DNA from: Winogradskyella flava
GTDB taxonomy: Bacteria > Bacteroidota > Bacteroidia > Flavobacteriales > Flavobacteriaceae
DNA: 64,000 nucleotides
Direction of reading: 5' to 3'
Assembly: GCF_014243395.1 (NCBI RefSeq)
Contig: NZ_JACLCP010000003.1
Span: 310,001-374,000, forward strand
The notes below the pieces were generated by a model. That model was not told where the DNA came from and did not search any database. It was given only the letters and a program-made list of their open reading frames with translations. The translations under genes and the position numbers were made by a program. This document shows, piece after piece, positions 51,635-61,994 of this stretch (position 1 is its first letter; each line of letters begins with the position of its first letter).

Positions 51635-54043
51635 CTAGTTTCTTAAAGGTTTTCCAGTTTTTAACATGTGCTGAATTCTTTCCAAAGTTTTACGCTCAGT
51701 ACAAAGGGATAGGAATGCTTCACGTTCTAGGTCTAATAAATATTGTTCACTTACCAAAGTTGGTTCTGATAAATCACCACCAGCCATTACATAAGCCAAT
51801 TTATTAGCTATTTTATGATCGTGTTCACTGATATAGTGGCTTGCTTCCATGGCATCCGTTCCTACTAAAAACATACCTAAGGCCTGCTTACCAAGTACTT
51901 TTACATCTTTACGTTTTACAGGTTGAGTATATCCAGCATCAGCCATAAGTTTAGCATGTGCCTTTGCAGTAGCTATCTGTCTATCCTTGTTAACAACAAC
52001 AATATCCTTTCCTTTTTGCAGAATACCTAAATCGTAAGCTTCATAAGCAGAAGTTGCTACTTTGGCCATACCAATAGTTAGGAAATATTCTTGAAGCACA
52101 TTCAATTCAACATCACCTTTTCTAAAGGTGTCCTGTGCTCTTAAAGCCATTTCCTTAGAGCCTCCACCTCCAGGAATCACTCCAACACCAAACTCCACAA
52201 GTCCGATATAAGTTTCTGCGGCTGCAACAACTTTATCTGCATGCATAGATAACTCACAGCCGCCACCAAGTGCCATACCATGAGGAGCAGCAACCGTAGG
52301 AATAGAAGAGTAACGCATACGCATCATACTATCTTGGAAATATTTGATAGCCATATTAAGCTCATCATATTCTTGTTCGGCAGCCATCATGAAAATCATA
52401 CCTATGTTTGCTCCAACTGAGAAGTTTGCAGCTTGATTTCCAACAACTAATCCAGCGAAATCCTTTTCAGCAATATCTATGGCCTTATTTAATCCGGCAA
52501 GAACGTCTCCTCCGATGGTATTCATCTTGGATTGAAATTCTACATTTAGGATACCATCTCCTAAATCTTCAACAACAACGCCTGAATTCTTAAAGACCTC
52601 ATTTGATTTTCTAATATTATCTAGTATAATGAAACTATCTTGTCCAGGAATTTTTGCTTGTGCTTTTTTTGGAATATCATAAGCGTAAGTTGCACCATCA
52701 TTAACTGTGTAGAAAGACGCGCTTCCAGAAGCCAACATTTCATTTACCCAATTATTAGGTTCTAAACCTTCAGCTTTCATTATTTCGATTCCCTTTTCGA
52801 CGCCAATGGCATCCCAAATTTGGAACGGACCATGTTCCCATCCAAAACCAGCTTTCATGGCATCATCAATTTTGTAGAGATCATCTGAAATTTCTGGAAT
52901 ACGATTAGAGACATATGCAAATAATGCAGCAAAACTTTTTCTATAGAATTCACTAGCTTTGTCTTTTCCTTTGACCAATACCTTGAAACGATCTGCTACC
53001 TTATCGATAGTTTTTGTTAGCTCTAAAGTGGCGAACTTGGCACGTTGTTTTTCTCTATAGTCTAATGTATTTAAGTCTAGAGATAAGATTTCTTTTTTAC
53101 CATCTTTGGATAGATGTTTTTTATAGAAACCCTGACCTGTTTTACTACCTAACCATTTATTTTCCATCATGGTATTAATGAAATCTGGTAATTGGAATAA
53201 CTCATGTCGTTCGTCGTTAGGGCAGTTTTCTCTAATTCCATTAGCTACATGAACCAAGGTATCCAATCCAACTACATCAACAGTTCGGAACGTTGCTGAT
53301 TTTGGACGACCTATGACAGGACCAGATAACTTATCCACTTCTTCAATAGTTAATCCTAAATCTTTAACAGCATGAAAAAGACTCATAATACTAAAGATTC
53401 CGATTCTGTTTCCTATAAAGGCAGGCGTGTCTTTGGCAATTACTGAAGTTTTGCCTAGAAATTGTTCACCATAGCCGTTTAGAAATTCTAAAACTGAAGC
53501 ATCTGTTTTAGGACCAGGGATAATTTCAAATAATTTTAGGTAACGTGCAGGATTGAAAAAGTGAGTTCCGCAGAAATGTTTCTGAAAATCATCGCTTCGC
53601 CCTTCGCTCATGAATTTTATAGGAATACCTGAGGTATTTGATGTAATTAAGGTTCCAGGAGTTCTGTGTTTTTCTAATTTCTCAAACACTTGTTGTTTAA
53701 TATCTAGGCGTTCAACAACCACTTCCATGATCCAATCTACATCTTTTACTTTGGCGATATCATCTTCAAGATTTCCCGTAGTTATGCGGTTTTTGAATGA
53801 GGAATGATACAAAGGTGCTGGCTTTGATTTTATAGAAGCAGTTAAAGCGTCGTTGACCAAACGGTTTCTAACTATTTTATCTTCTAAAGTCAAGCCCTTT
53901 GCTTTCTCTTTATCATTAAGGTCTCTAGGAACGATGTCTAACAATAAGACGTCTACACCGATATTTGCAAAATGGCAAGCGATACCGCTACCCATAATAC
54001 CTGAGCCAATAATGGCGATTTTTTTAATTCTGCGTTTACTCAT
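51635..54043 (-). CDS. 3-hydroxyacyl-CoA dehydrogenase / enoyl-CoA hydratase fusion
   Basis: A bifunctional beta-oxidation enzyme of 802 residues. The NAD-binding hydroxyacyl-CoA dehydrogenase part comes first (Rossmann motif GSGIMGSGIACHFA at 13-26; GTHFFNPARYL in the middle). It is followed by a crotonase-fold enoyl-CoA hydratase part at about 480-700 (GMALGGGCELSMHADKV; FGVGVIPGGGG). This order is the reverse of E. coli FadB. Start overlaps the MarR stop by one base (TAATG), giving translational coupling. It forms the core of the fad operon with the thiolase and dehydrogenase. Confidence 0.95.
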   Translation of the reverse strand: MSKRRIKKIAIIGSGIMGSGIACHFANIGVDVLLLDIVPRDLNDKEKAKGLTLEDKIVRNRLVNDALTASIKSKPAPLYHSSFKNRITTGNLEDDIAKVKDVDWIMEVVVERLDIKQQVFEKLEKHRTPGTLITSNTSGIPIKFMSEGRSDDFQKHFCGTHFFNPARYLKLFEIIPGPKTDASVLEFLNGYGEQFLGKTSVIAKDTPAFIGNRIGIFSIMSLFHAVKDLGLTIEEVDKLSGPVIGRPKSATFRTVDVVGLDTLVHVANGIRENCPNDERHELFQLPDFINTMMENKWLGSKTGQGFYKKHLSKDGKKEILSLDLNTLDYREKQRAKFATLELTKTIDKVADRFKVLVKGKDKASEFYRKSFAALFAYVSNRIPEISDDLYKIDDAMKAGFGWEHGPFQIWDAIGVEKGIEIMKAEGLEPNNWVNEMLASGSASFYTVNDGATYAYDIPKKAQAKIPGQDSFIILDNIRKSNEVFKNSGVVVEDLGDGILNVEFQSKMNTIGGDVLAGLNKAIDIAEKDFAGLVVGNQAANFSVGANIGMIFMMAAEQEYDELNMAIKYFQDSMMRMRYSSIPTVAAPHGMALGGGCELSMHADKVVAAAETYIGLVEFGVGVIPGGGGSKEMALRAQDTFRKGDVELNVLQEYFLTIGMAKVATSAYEAYDLGILQKGKDIVVVNKDRQIATAKAHAKLMADAGYTQPVKRKDVKVLGKQALGMFLVGTDAMEASHYISEHDHKIANKLAYVMAGGDLSEPTLVSEQYLLDLEREAFLSLCTERKTLERIQHMLKTGKPLRN

Positions 54044-54498
54044 TATTTTAAAATGTGTTCTTTTTGATTGTAAATCTTTTTATTCGAAATCATATTATTG
54101 ATTACTTCTGCTACTTCGTAGAAATGTTCCAATTTTTCCAAAGGGATTTTTGATTTAATAGCTTCATTAAATATAATGACACGTTCTTTGGAATACGCAC
54201 GTTTTTCCTTTCCAAAATCAGTAAGATGGATTAAGACACCACGACCGTCATCTGGATTGGGTTTGCGCTCAATTAATCCCTTTTCTTCCATCGCTTTTAG
54301 TGTACGAGAAAGACTTGTTGCTTCCATACCCATTTTTGGACCAAGAGAGGTAGATGGTGTCCCATTTTCTGGATCAATACTAAGCAAAGCAAAGCCAGTT
54401 GCCATAGTTGTTCCAAATTTGGCAGCCTCTTCGTTGTACATTTTGTTCACTGCTAACCATGTGGTTCTCAGCACATAATCTATAGTTTTGTCTTTCAT
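54043..54498 (-). CDS. MarR-family transcriptional regulator
   Basis: A 151-residue winged-helix regulator. The helix-turn-helix region is TSLGPKMGMEATSLSRTLKA (about 58-77), followed by the wing with RKPNPDDGRGVLIHLT. It heads the fad operon and overlaps the HADH start by one base, so it most likely represses the operon until an acyl-CoA accumulates. That ligand is inferred from context. A candidate operator lies in its promoter. Confidence 0.92.
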   Translation of the reverse strand: MKDKTIDYVLRTTWLAVNKMYNEEAAKFGTTMATGFALLSIDPENGTPSTSLGPKMGMEATSLSRTLKAMEEKGLIERKPNPDDGRGVLIHLTDFGKEKRAYSKERVIIFNEAIKSKIPLEKLEHFYEVAEVINNMISNKKIYNQKEHILK

Positions 54499-54515
54499 AA
54501 GATTTTGTTGGATTC

Positions 54516-54546
54516 CAAAGATAATAAAAAATACTATGCGTGCATA
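54516..54546 (-). promoter_or_regulatory. Putative marR/fad promoter with inverted repeat
   Basis: On the minus strand a perfect -7 box TATCTTTG (54516-54523) lies 17 nt before the MarR start codon. Just upstream, at 54535-54546, is TATGC-GT-GCATA, a 5-bp inverted repeat near the -33 position where a repressor would block polymerase. It is a candidate MarR operator; only one copy is seen. Confidence 0.45.
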
Positions 54547-54609
54547 ATAAATTTATTTAAAAAAAGCGCTCTAGTGCAGAAACGCTTCTAATAATTAATA
54601 TGTTTAGAA

Positions 54610-55002
54610 TTATTTTACTTTTCCATTTATCAGCCCAACAACGGCACCGACAACTGCAGCCATGACGATTGAAATAACTAGTTCTAATCCAAATCTTTGA
54701 TAGTCCACTTCAGCTTGATTGGCCATTCCAAAGAATATTGTAATCAATCCCATAAATAGACCAATTATTGCACCTGCTTTAGCGCCTGTTGCCAATGTTG
54801 TAATCTGAGCCCATTTGTTAAAGATGTAGGAGATGAAGAAACCAAATGCCAAACAACCGAGTGTTATAAATAGCATTGCATTTGTTCCTTCTTGCGGTTG
54901 AGGAAACGTATCTACGAACAGAATTCCATAAAATAACCATCCTAAAAGCCAATCTACTATGCCTCCAACGAGACCAGCTACGACAAAAGTTTTTGTTTTC
55001 AT
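54610..55002 (-). CDS. Hypothetical four-TM membrane protein
   Basis: A 130-residue protein with about four helices (near 8-30, 42-62, 70-95, 105-128) and small-residue-rich helix packing (GLVGGIVDWLLGWLFYG; GAKAGAIIGLFMG). The N-terminal G-x-x-D-W-L-L-G-W-L-F-Y-G pattern is reminiscent of DUF1761-type membrane proteins, but I am not certain. It sits alone upstream of the fad operon with a gap of more than 100 bp on each side, so it is probably transcribed separately. Function unknown. Confidence 0.72.
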   Translation of the reverse strand: MKTKTFVVAGLVGGIVDWLLGWLFYGILFVDTFPQPQEGTNAMLFITLGCLAFGFFISYIFNKWAQITTLATGAKAGAIIGLFMGLITIFFGMANQAEVDYQRFGLELVISIVMAAVVGAVVGLINGKVK

Positions 55003-55222
55003 AATAATATATTATTAGTTAGTATGTCTAAATATATTATATTTTTCTTAAAGCCTTGAAATTCAATAGGTAAATACCTACAGTCAATTACTTCTAACCT
55101 TTTTCATTGAGGTTGAATTTAGCTGAATATGGATGAGGTTTATCAAGCTATATAGTATAATATAACAAGACTAAATTAGGAAGTAATTACGCTTTAAAAT
55201 ATGTCTTAGAATGAACGGAATT

Positions 55223-56998
55223 TTAGGATCTATAGATTTTCTCATAAAGATCATTATATTTTGCCCTAATGACACTACGTTTCATCTTCATGGTAGGCGT
55301 AAGGTGCCCAGCATCGATTGTCCAGGCTTCTGGAGTAAGTTCAAACTTTTTGATTTGTTCCCATTTGCCGAAGTTTTGATTGTACTTGGTAACTTCTTTT
55401 TGTATACGTTTAATCACAATCTCAGATGAAGAAATTTCTTTTTCGCTCGTACCTATGGAATGCCCTTTGTGTTCTATCCAATCCCTTACAAAATCAAAGT
55501 TAGGTTGAATAATGGCACCTGGCATTTTTTCACCTTCACCAACTACCATAACTTGTTCTATAAATAAGGATTGTTTAAGATCATTTTCAAGTAAGGTTGG
55601 AATAATATATTTTCCGCCCGAAGTTTTAAACATTTCCTTTTTACGCCCTGTGATCTTCAAGAAGCCATCTTCATCAATTACACCTTTGTCACCAGTATGG
55701 AAATAGTCTCCGGTCATTACACTGGCTGTTTTTTCATCATCTTTATAATAGCCCATCATTACATTAGGGCCTTTTATTAGTATTTCCCCATCATCGGCAA
55801 TTTTTACTTCAACATTATCTATAGGTTTTCCTACTGTTCCTATTTTATAATGAGTATCATCATACATGCCTACAGATACTACAGGGGATGTTTCTGTTAG
55901 TCCATAACCTTCCATAACTTTCATCTGAGCGGCACCAAAAATTCTAGCTAATCTTGGTTGTAGGGCAGCACTCCCGGATACCATAGTGCCTAATTTCCCA
56001 CCAAGAGCTTCACGCCATTTACTAAAAATAAGCTTGTTGGCTATCTTCAGTTGAAATTCGTACCAAGAACCGTTTTTGCCATACGGCTCCCAGCGTTCAC
56101 CTAGTCCTACAGCCCAGAAAAATAACGCCTTTTTTATGCCGGTAAGTTCTTCACCTTTAAGCATTATCTTATCAAATACTTTCTCTAAGAGACGTGGAAC
56201 GACACTCATTAGATTAGGATTAATCTCTTTAGCGTTATCGCCAATTTTGTCTAGTGCTTCAGCAAAATAGATCGAGGTTCCTGCATATTGATAAACATAA
56301 ATTAAGACACGCTCAAAAATATGGCAGATTGGTAGAAAACTTAGAATGCGTGTTTCCCCAGATGGAGGTAGTGGTACTCGAGAAGAACTGTCCAGGACAT
56401 TACTAGTAATGTTCCAATGTGAAAGCATAACACCTTTCGGTTTTCCTGTTGTTCCAGAGGTATAAATTATTGTGGCTAAATCGTCTGGTTCAACAGCGTC
56501 TTTTCTAGCCTCAACTTCAGGTTGGTTACTCTCCTCTTTTCCTAATTCAAATAATTCTGAATAGTGTTTGCAACCTTCAATATGATTAAAGGAATAAACA
56601 TCCTTTAGTTTTGTTTTATCTTTAATTTTAAGAAGTTTTTCCAGAACCTCTTCATCAGAAACGAAGCAATAAACAGATTCACTATGATTTAAAACGTATT
56701 CATAGTCATCAGATGAAATTGTTGGATAAATAGGAACATTTTGAGCACCAGTTTGCAATATGCCTATGTCCATAATATTCCACTCCGTCCTGTTTGTAGT
56801 AGAAATTAAGGCAATTTTATCGTTTTTTTGAACACCCAATCGCAATAATGCCCTACTCACGGCATTTGCTTTATCAATATATTCTTTAGTAGACATTGGT
56901 GTCCACTTTCCATCATACTTAGTAACTAAGGCAGAATCATTTGGTTTGTGTTCCAATTGATAATATGGAAAGTCGAAAAGGCGTTTAATGTCATTCAT
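55223..56998 (-). CDS. fadD: Long-chain fatty acid-CoA ligase
   Basis: An AMP-forming acyl-CoA synthetase of 591 residues that activates fatty acids for beta-oxidation. The ATP/AMP signature is IIYTSGTTGKPKGVMLSH (about 170-187), followed by MEGYGLTETSPV and the C-terminal GDKGVIDEDGFLKITGRKKE motif with the catalytic Lys region near the end. Its length and motif set match the eukaryote-like long-chain subgroup. It lies upstream of the fad operon on the same strand, with a 220-bp gap and its own transcription unit. Confidence 0.94.
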   Translation of the reverse strand: MNDIKRLFDFPYYQLEHKPNDSALVTKYDGKWTPMSTKEYIDKANAVSRALLRLGVQKNDKIALISTTNRTEWNIMDIGILQTGAQNVPIYPTISSDDYEYVLNHSESVYCFVSDEEVLEKLLKIKDKTKLKDVYSFNHIEGCKHYSELFELGKEESNQPEVEARKDAVEPDDLATIIYTSGTTGKPKGVMLSHWNITSNVLDSSSRVPLPPSGETRILSFLPICHIFERVLIYVYQYAGTSIYFAEALDKIGDNAKEINPNLMSVVPRLLEKVFDKIMLKGEELTGIKKALFFWAVGLGERWEPYGKNGSWYEFQLKIANKLIFSKWREALGGKLGTMVSGSAALQPRLARIFGAAQMKVMEGYGLTETSPVVSVGMYDDTHYKIGTVGKPIDNVEVKIADDGEILIKGPNVMMGYYKDDEKTASVMTGDYFHTGDKGVIDEDGFLKITGRKKEMFKTSGGKYIIPTLLENDLKQSLFIEQVMVVGEGEKMPGAIIQPNFDFVRDWIEHKGHSIGTSEKEISSSEIVIKRIQKEVTKYNQNFGKWEQIKKFELTPEAWTIDAGHLTPTMKMKRSVIRAKYNDLYEKIYRS

Positions 56999-57099
56999 AA
57001 AAAAGCGGCAAAAGAGTAGTTAGTCAATTTACGAAAATAATAAAATTAACCTTATATATTGTAATAATACTTTTTGCGGAAATGACTCCTATTATTTGA

Positions 57100-60000
57100 T
57101 TATCTATTTTCAATCCATAACCTGGCGTTGACAAAGGCCTCTAACCAAGGAGATGCTTCGTCTTTTCTTCTTTCTGGATAGTTGGCCCAATTCCATTGAA
57201 AGGTAGAACGCTCTATATGCGGCATTGTTACCAAGTGGCGACCAGTTTTGTCACACAATATAGCTGTATTAAAATCTGAGCCGTTAGGATTATGAGGATA
57301 ACTTTCATAACTATATTTTGCGCAGATGTGGTATTTATCTTCGGTATATGGTAAGCTGAATTTCCCCTCACCATGAGAAATCCAAACACCCAAAGTACTG
57401 CCAGCTAAACTCGATAACATTACAGAATTATTTTCTTCAATTTTTACAGAAGTAAAAGCGCTCTCGTGTTTCTGAGAGTCGTTATAAGTCATTCTACCGT
57501 GTTCATCATGATCAGCATTGATAAGGTCTAATTCCATCCATAATTGGCAACCATTACAGATGCCTACAGAAAGTGTATCTTCTCTTTTAAAGAAATCATT
57601 GATCACTTTATTCGCTTTCTCATTATATTTTATAGCACCTGCCCAACCTTTGGCAGAGCCTAAAACATCTGAGTTACTAAAGCCACCAACAGCACCTAAA
57701 AATTGAATATCTTCTAGAGTTTCTCTACCAGAAATTAAGTCGGTCATGTGTACATCCTTAACATCAAAACCAGCTAAATACATAGCATTAGCCATTTCGC
57801 GTTCTGAGTTACTGCCTTTTTCTCTTAGTATAGCTGCTTTAGGTCTAGTAGAATTAACTTTTGGTAATTCACCAGTGAAATGTTTTGGAAATTTGTACTC
57901 TAATGGCTGGTTTTTATAATTTTCAAAACGTGCATCTGCTAAACCGTTTGCGGTTTGCTTTCGGTCGAGTAGAAGAGAGGTCTTGTACCATACATCTCTT
58001 AAGCGTGAAACGGTCATGGTATAAACTTGATTATGATTAATTACGCTCAGCGTATCACTTTCAGTGACTTTACCAAGTTTATGGAATTCAATATTTGAAT
58101 CGCTCAATTTAGCCTCTATGGAGTCATTTTTAGACTGTAAAACAATTCCCGCATTCTCCGCAAATAAAACTTTAAACGAATCCTTTTCATTAATCGATGT
58201 GATATCCAATTCTGCACCTAAATTATTATCAGCAAAACACATTTCGAGTAGCGTAGTAATGAGTCCACCAGAAGCCACATCATGACCAGCAATAATTTGA
58301 TCAGTTTTAATTAAATCTTGAATGGTATCAAATACAGTCTTTATATATTCGGAACTTTTTACTGATGGCGTAGTATTGCCGATTTTATTATTGATTTGAG
58401 CAAATGAACTTCCACCGAGTTCATAAGAATCTTGTGAGAGGTTGATATAGTAAATGGAACCCTTATTTCGCTTAAGAACGGGCTCAATTACCTTTGTAAT
58501 ATCATTACAATTGGCAGCAGCAGAAATAATTACAGTTCCTGGTGAAATCACATCACCATCAGGATACTTCTGTTTCATGGATAATGAATCCTTACCAGTA
58601 GGCACATTGATGCCTAATTCAATAGCGAATTCAGAAATTGCTTCTACCGCTTTATATAATCTGGCGTCTTCACCTTCATTCTTACATGGCCACATCCAAT
58701 TGGCAGAAAGCGAAACGCTTTTTAAACCATTTTTTAGTGGAGCCCAAATGATATTGGTCAAGGCTTCAGTGATTGAATTACGACTTCCAGCAACAGGATT
58801 AATTAATCCTGAGATAGGCGAGTGACCGATAGACGTTGCAATCCCTTGTTTACCTTTAAAGTCCAAAGCCATGACACCAACATTATTTAAAGGTAGTTGT
58901 AAAGGGCCAGCACATTGTTGCTTAGCAACTTTTCCTCCTACACAACGGTCTACTTTATTTGTTAGCCAGTCTTTACAAGCAACAGCTTCTAGCTGTAAAA
59001 CTTGGTCTAAATAAGCGTAAAATTGATCTGTATCATAAGAAATACCAGAATACTGTTTTTCAATCGAAACATCATTCATTATCGTTTTTGGAGAACTTCC
59101 AAACATATCTTCCAAAGCTAAATCCATGGGTTTATCACCTTTAGTTTTAGATTCAAATGTAAAACGATGCTCATCAGTTACGTCGCCAACATCATAGATT
59201 GGTGAGCGTTCTCTCTCTGCTATTTTATGTAAAGTGTCAAGATGATCTTCTGAGATGACTAATCCCATACGTTCTTGGGATTCATTACCTATAATCTCTT
59301 TTGCCGAAAGTGTTGGGTCACCAATTGGCAACTTATCTAAATCGATATGACCACCGGTATCCTCGACCAATTCTGATAAGCAATTTAAGTGTCCACCGGC
59401 ACCATGATCGTGAATGGAAACGATTGGGTTTTCATTGCTTTCTACCATGCCGCGAATAGCATTTGCAGCGCGCTTTTGCATTTCGGGATTAGAACGTTGG
59501 ACCGCATTTAATTCAATGCCGCTTGAGAATTCTCCAGTATCTGCTGAGGAAACTGCTGCTCCTCCCATTCCAATCCGATAGTTATCACCACCTAATATGA
59601 CAATTTTATCTCCTGACTGTGGAATATCTTTGATGGCTTGATCTGCTTTTCCGTAGCCAATACCACCAGCTTGCATGATTACTTTGTCATAACCGATCTT
59701 GTTATTTTTTTCTTGATGTTCAAAAGTTAAAACAGAACCACAGATTAACGGTTGACCAAACTTGTTTCCAAAATCAGAAGCACCATTTGATGCTTTTATT
59801 AAAATGTCCATTGGTGTTTGGTACAACCATTTGCGTTCTGGAAAAGCCTTTTCCCACGGACGTTCTTCTTCCAATCTAGGATAAGAGGTCATATAAACGG
59901 CTGTTCCTGCGAGAGGAATAGAACCTTTACCACCAGCAAGTCTGTCTCTTATTTCTCCACCAGAACCCGTTGCGGCACCATTAAAAGGTTCTACAGTTGT

Positions 60001-60756
60001 TGGGAAATTATGGGTTTCTGCTTTTAAGGAAATGACCGACTCAAAGTCTTTTATTTTGTAATAATCTGGAATGTCTGCACGTTGTGGAGCAAATTGTTCG
60101 ACTACGGGTCCTTTGATAAAAGCGACATTGTCTTTGTAGGCAGAAACGATATCGTTAGGGTTTTGCTTAGAGGTTTCTTTTATAAGTTTGAAAAGTGACG
60201 TCGGCATTTCCTCGCCATCTATAACAAAGGTACCATTGAATATTTTATGACGACAATGCTCTGAATTTACCTGCGAAAAACCAAATACTTCGGAGTCTGT
60301 TAATGGTCTTTCTATTTTTCTGGATACACTCACTAAATAGTCAACTTCCTCATCGCTAAGTGCCAAACCTTCTTGCCGATTATAGGTAGAAATATCCTCT
60401 ATATTTTGAATTGATTCAGGTTCAATATCAATTGTAAATATGTCCTGATCCAGACTTTTAAATTTTTCAGAAATCATAGGATCATAATCCTTAAAATCTT
60501 GAGAACTCGACATAAACTCTTCAATTCTTATAATACCGCTAATTCCCATATTTTGAGTAATCTCAACAGCATTAGTACTCCAAGGCGTAATCATTGCGGC
60601 TCTTGGTCCAACAAAAAAAGCATCGATTGATGCTTGTTCTATTTTAGGTTGGTTGCCAAATAGCCATGTCAATTTAGAAATAGTATCAGTTGATAATTCT
60701 TTTGTTGCTTGAACAGCAAATACTTTGCTGTTTTGGTTTCCAAAGAAATGAATCAT
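57100..60756 (-). CDS. purL: Phosphoribosylformylglycinamidine synthase (single-chain PurL)
   Basis: The fourth step of purine synthesis: converts FGAR to FGAM with ATP and glutamine. The 1218-residue form combines the N-terminal PurS-like region, two AIRS-related ATPase halves (with GQPLICGSVLTFEHQ and SIHDHGAGGHLNCL) and a C-terminal class I glutaminase. The glutaminase nucleophile is the Cys in VGICNGCQLW, and the late His-Glu is in ISHGEGKF. It corresponds to the long fused form of proteobacteria and Bacteroidota. Monocistronic. Confidence 0.96.
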   Translation of the reverse strand: MIHFFGNQNSKVFAVQATKELSTDTISKLTWLFGNQPKIEQASIDAFFVGPRAAMITPWSTNAVEITQNMGISGIIRIEEFMSSSQDFKDYDPMISEKFKSLDQDIFTIDIEPESIQNIEDISTYNRQEGLALSDEEVDYLVSVSRKIERPLTDSEVFGFSQVNSEHCRHKIFNGTFVIDGEEMPTSLFKLIKETSKQNPNDIVSAYKDNVAFIKGPVVEQFAPQRADIPDYYKIKDFESVISLKAETHNFPTTVEPFNGAATGSGGEIRDRLAGGKGSIPLAGTAVYMTSYPRLEEERPWEKAFPERKWLYQTPMDILIKASNGASDFGNKFGQPLICGSVLTFEHQEKNNKIGYDKVIMQAGGIGYGKADQAIKDIPQSGDKIVILGGDNYRIGMGGAAVSSADTGEFSSGIELNAVQRSNPEMQKRAANAIRGMVESNENPIVSIHDHGAGGHLNCLSELVEDTGGHIDLDKLPIGDPTLSAKEIIGNESQERMGLVISEDHLDTLHKIAERERSPIYDVGDVTDEHRFTFESKTKGDKPMDLALEDMFGSSPKTIMNDVSIEKQYSGISYDTDQFYAYLDQVLQLEAVACKDWLTNKVDRCVGGKVAKQQCAGPLQLPLNNVGVMALDFKGKQGIATSIGHSPISGLINPVAGSRNSITEALTNIIWAPLKNGLKSVSLSANWMWPCKNEGEDARLYKAVEAISEFAIELGINVPTGKDSLSMKQKYPDGDVISPGTVIISAAANCNDITKVIEPVLKRNKGSIYYINLSQDSYELGGSSFAQINNKIGNTTPSVKSSEYIKTVFDTIQDLIKTDQIIAGHDVASGGLITTLLEMCFADNNLGAELDITSINEKDSFKVLFAENAGIVLQSKNDSIEAKLSDSNIEFHKLGKVTESDTLSVINHNQVYTMTVSRLRDVWYKTSLLLDRKQTANGLADARFENYKNQPLEYKFPKHFTGELPKVNSTRPKAAILREKGSNSEREMANAMYLAGFDVKDVHMTDLISGRETLEDIQFLGAVGGFSNSDVLGSAKGWAGAIKYNEKANKVINDFFKREDTLSVGICNGCQLWMELDLINADHDEHGRMTYNDSQKHESAFTSVKIEENNSVMLSSLAGSTLGVWISHGEGKFSLPYTEDKYHICAKYSYESYPHNPNGSDFNTAILCDKTGRHLVTMPHIERSTFQWNWANYPERRKDEASPWLEAFVNARLWIENR

Positions 60757-60865
60757 TTAAGTCTTGTGTTTGGTGTGAAAAATAAAAACACAAAGTTAAT
60801 TGATTTTACGATATTCTTATTAAAATTTAAATTGAGAATATTGAAGTCTTCAACAAGTTTTAAAC

Positions 60866-60893
60866 AAAAAAAAGCAGCTTAAATAGCCGCTTT
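60866..60893 (-). terminator. Rho-independent terminator of the endonuclease gene
   Basis: On the minus strand a 9-bp stem AAAGCGGCT / AGCTGCTTT, with one G-U pair, is followed by eight T residues (the A run at 60866-60873 on the plus strand). It lies 6 bp past the endonuclease stop. Confidence 0.85.
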
Positions 60894-60898
60894 CCAAA

Positions 60899-61969
60899 TT
60901 ATGATTTGATGAGTTTCTTAGTCACCGTTCTATCCTCCTGAATAAACTTAACTATATATAAACCACTTTTAAGGCTACTTATGTTTAAGCTCATGGACTC
61001 ATTGATTTTTCTTATAAATACACGCTTGCCCAGAACATCATAGATCTCAATTCGGGTTTCGGTGTTATTAGATAGTTCGATATTCACTATATCTGAAGCA
61101 GGATTCGGAGATAAGCTAAACAAACTGTCTTGTTCTTCATCTTCAACAGATAATATTCCCCAAATATCTTCAGCTTCGGTGCCTCCCCAAATAACTGTGG
61201 CCAAGTAGGGATTATCAACAAAAGGATTACGATTGCCATAAACACCCTCTAAATGATTATTTCGATTATTTTCGACATCAGAGACTGGATCTTCAGCATT
61301 CCATTGCAGGTATATTTGAAGCATATCTGTAAATGGCTCAGTTGGACCAGAACCATTAAGACTCGGTAAACATCTGTCACCGTATCTTACATACATATAC
61401 ATCATTGCACGAGCAACATCACCTTTCCATTCATCACCAGGATACCAATTACCACTTCCTACATCTCCAGAACTTCCCGAGCCATCCGCAAACTTTTTAC
61501 TTCCTCTGTTGCCGTTTCTTTGTACGTCAGTTGGTCTAAGATTATGTGGGTCTGCTACTATACCTGTGAAAGAATTACTTGCTGAGCCCATTCCTGGATT
61601 GGCATTAGATCTAGCAAAAATATGCTCTCTATTGTACTCACAATTTCCACCTCCAAAATCATCTTTGTCTCTAATTCGTCTGTCCGTTTGACCAGAGGTG
61701 CAACTCAAATTATCAACGCTACCATAGAGTAAAAGAACGTTATTGGAATTTGTAGGATCCAAATCCATAATTTTAAAATCGTCCCTTATATCACCGTAAG
61801 TGTAGGTATTGGTGTTAGTGTTATTACTTATCTTAATTTGCAAGGCACTATACATGGCCTCGCCTGATAGTGTGAAATCAACGTTGTTTTGCCCGTTGGT
61901 ATAATAAGCCTGTTGTGCATAGCCTATAACACTTAAGAATAAAAAGGAGAAAATGTAAATGTGTTTCAT
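60899..61969 (-). CDS. Secreted endonuclease I with type IX secretion sorting domain
   Basis: A 356-residue extracellular nuclease (signal 1-18). The catalytic domain (about 25-260) has the EndA/endonuclease I motif EYNREHIFARS, in which the His of the REH block is catalytic, followed by DPHNLRPTDVQRNGNRGSK. The last about 75 residues form a type A T9SS sorting domain (FSLSPNPASDIVNIELSN ... SLKSGLYIVKF). It is exported through the Sec pathway and then the Bacteroidota type IX system, probably to feed on DNA. Short gap to the methyltransferase upstream, so a shared transcript is possible. Confidence 0.94.
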   Translation of the reverse strand: MKHIYIFSFLFLSVIGYAQQAYYTNGQNNVDFTLSGEAMYSALQIKISNNTNTNTYTYGDIRDDFKIMDLDPTNSNNVLLLYGSVDNLSCTSGQTDRRIRDKDDFGGGNCEYNREHIFARSNANPGMGSASNSFTGIVADPHNLRPTDVQRNGNRGSKKFADGSGSSGDVGSGNWYPGDEWKGDVARAMMYMYVRYGDRCLPSLNGSGPTEPFTDMLQIYLQWNAEDPVSDVENNRNNHLEGVYGNRNPFVDNPYLATVIWGGTEAEDIWGILSVEDEEQDSLFSLSPNPASDIVNIELSNNTETRIEIYDVLGKRVFIRKINESMSLNISSLKSGLYIVKFIQEDRTVTKKLIKS

Positions 61970-61994
61970 AATTAGTCAATGTTATCGATTTGGG

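Noticed and set aside
55067-55080. Inverted repeat TAGGT-AAAT-ACCTA in the gap before fadD's stop
   Set aside because: Short arms, a single copy and no promoter box in register; probably chance in AT-rich DNA.
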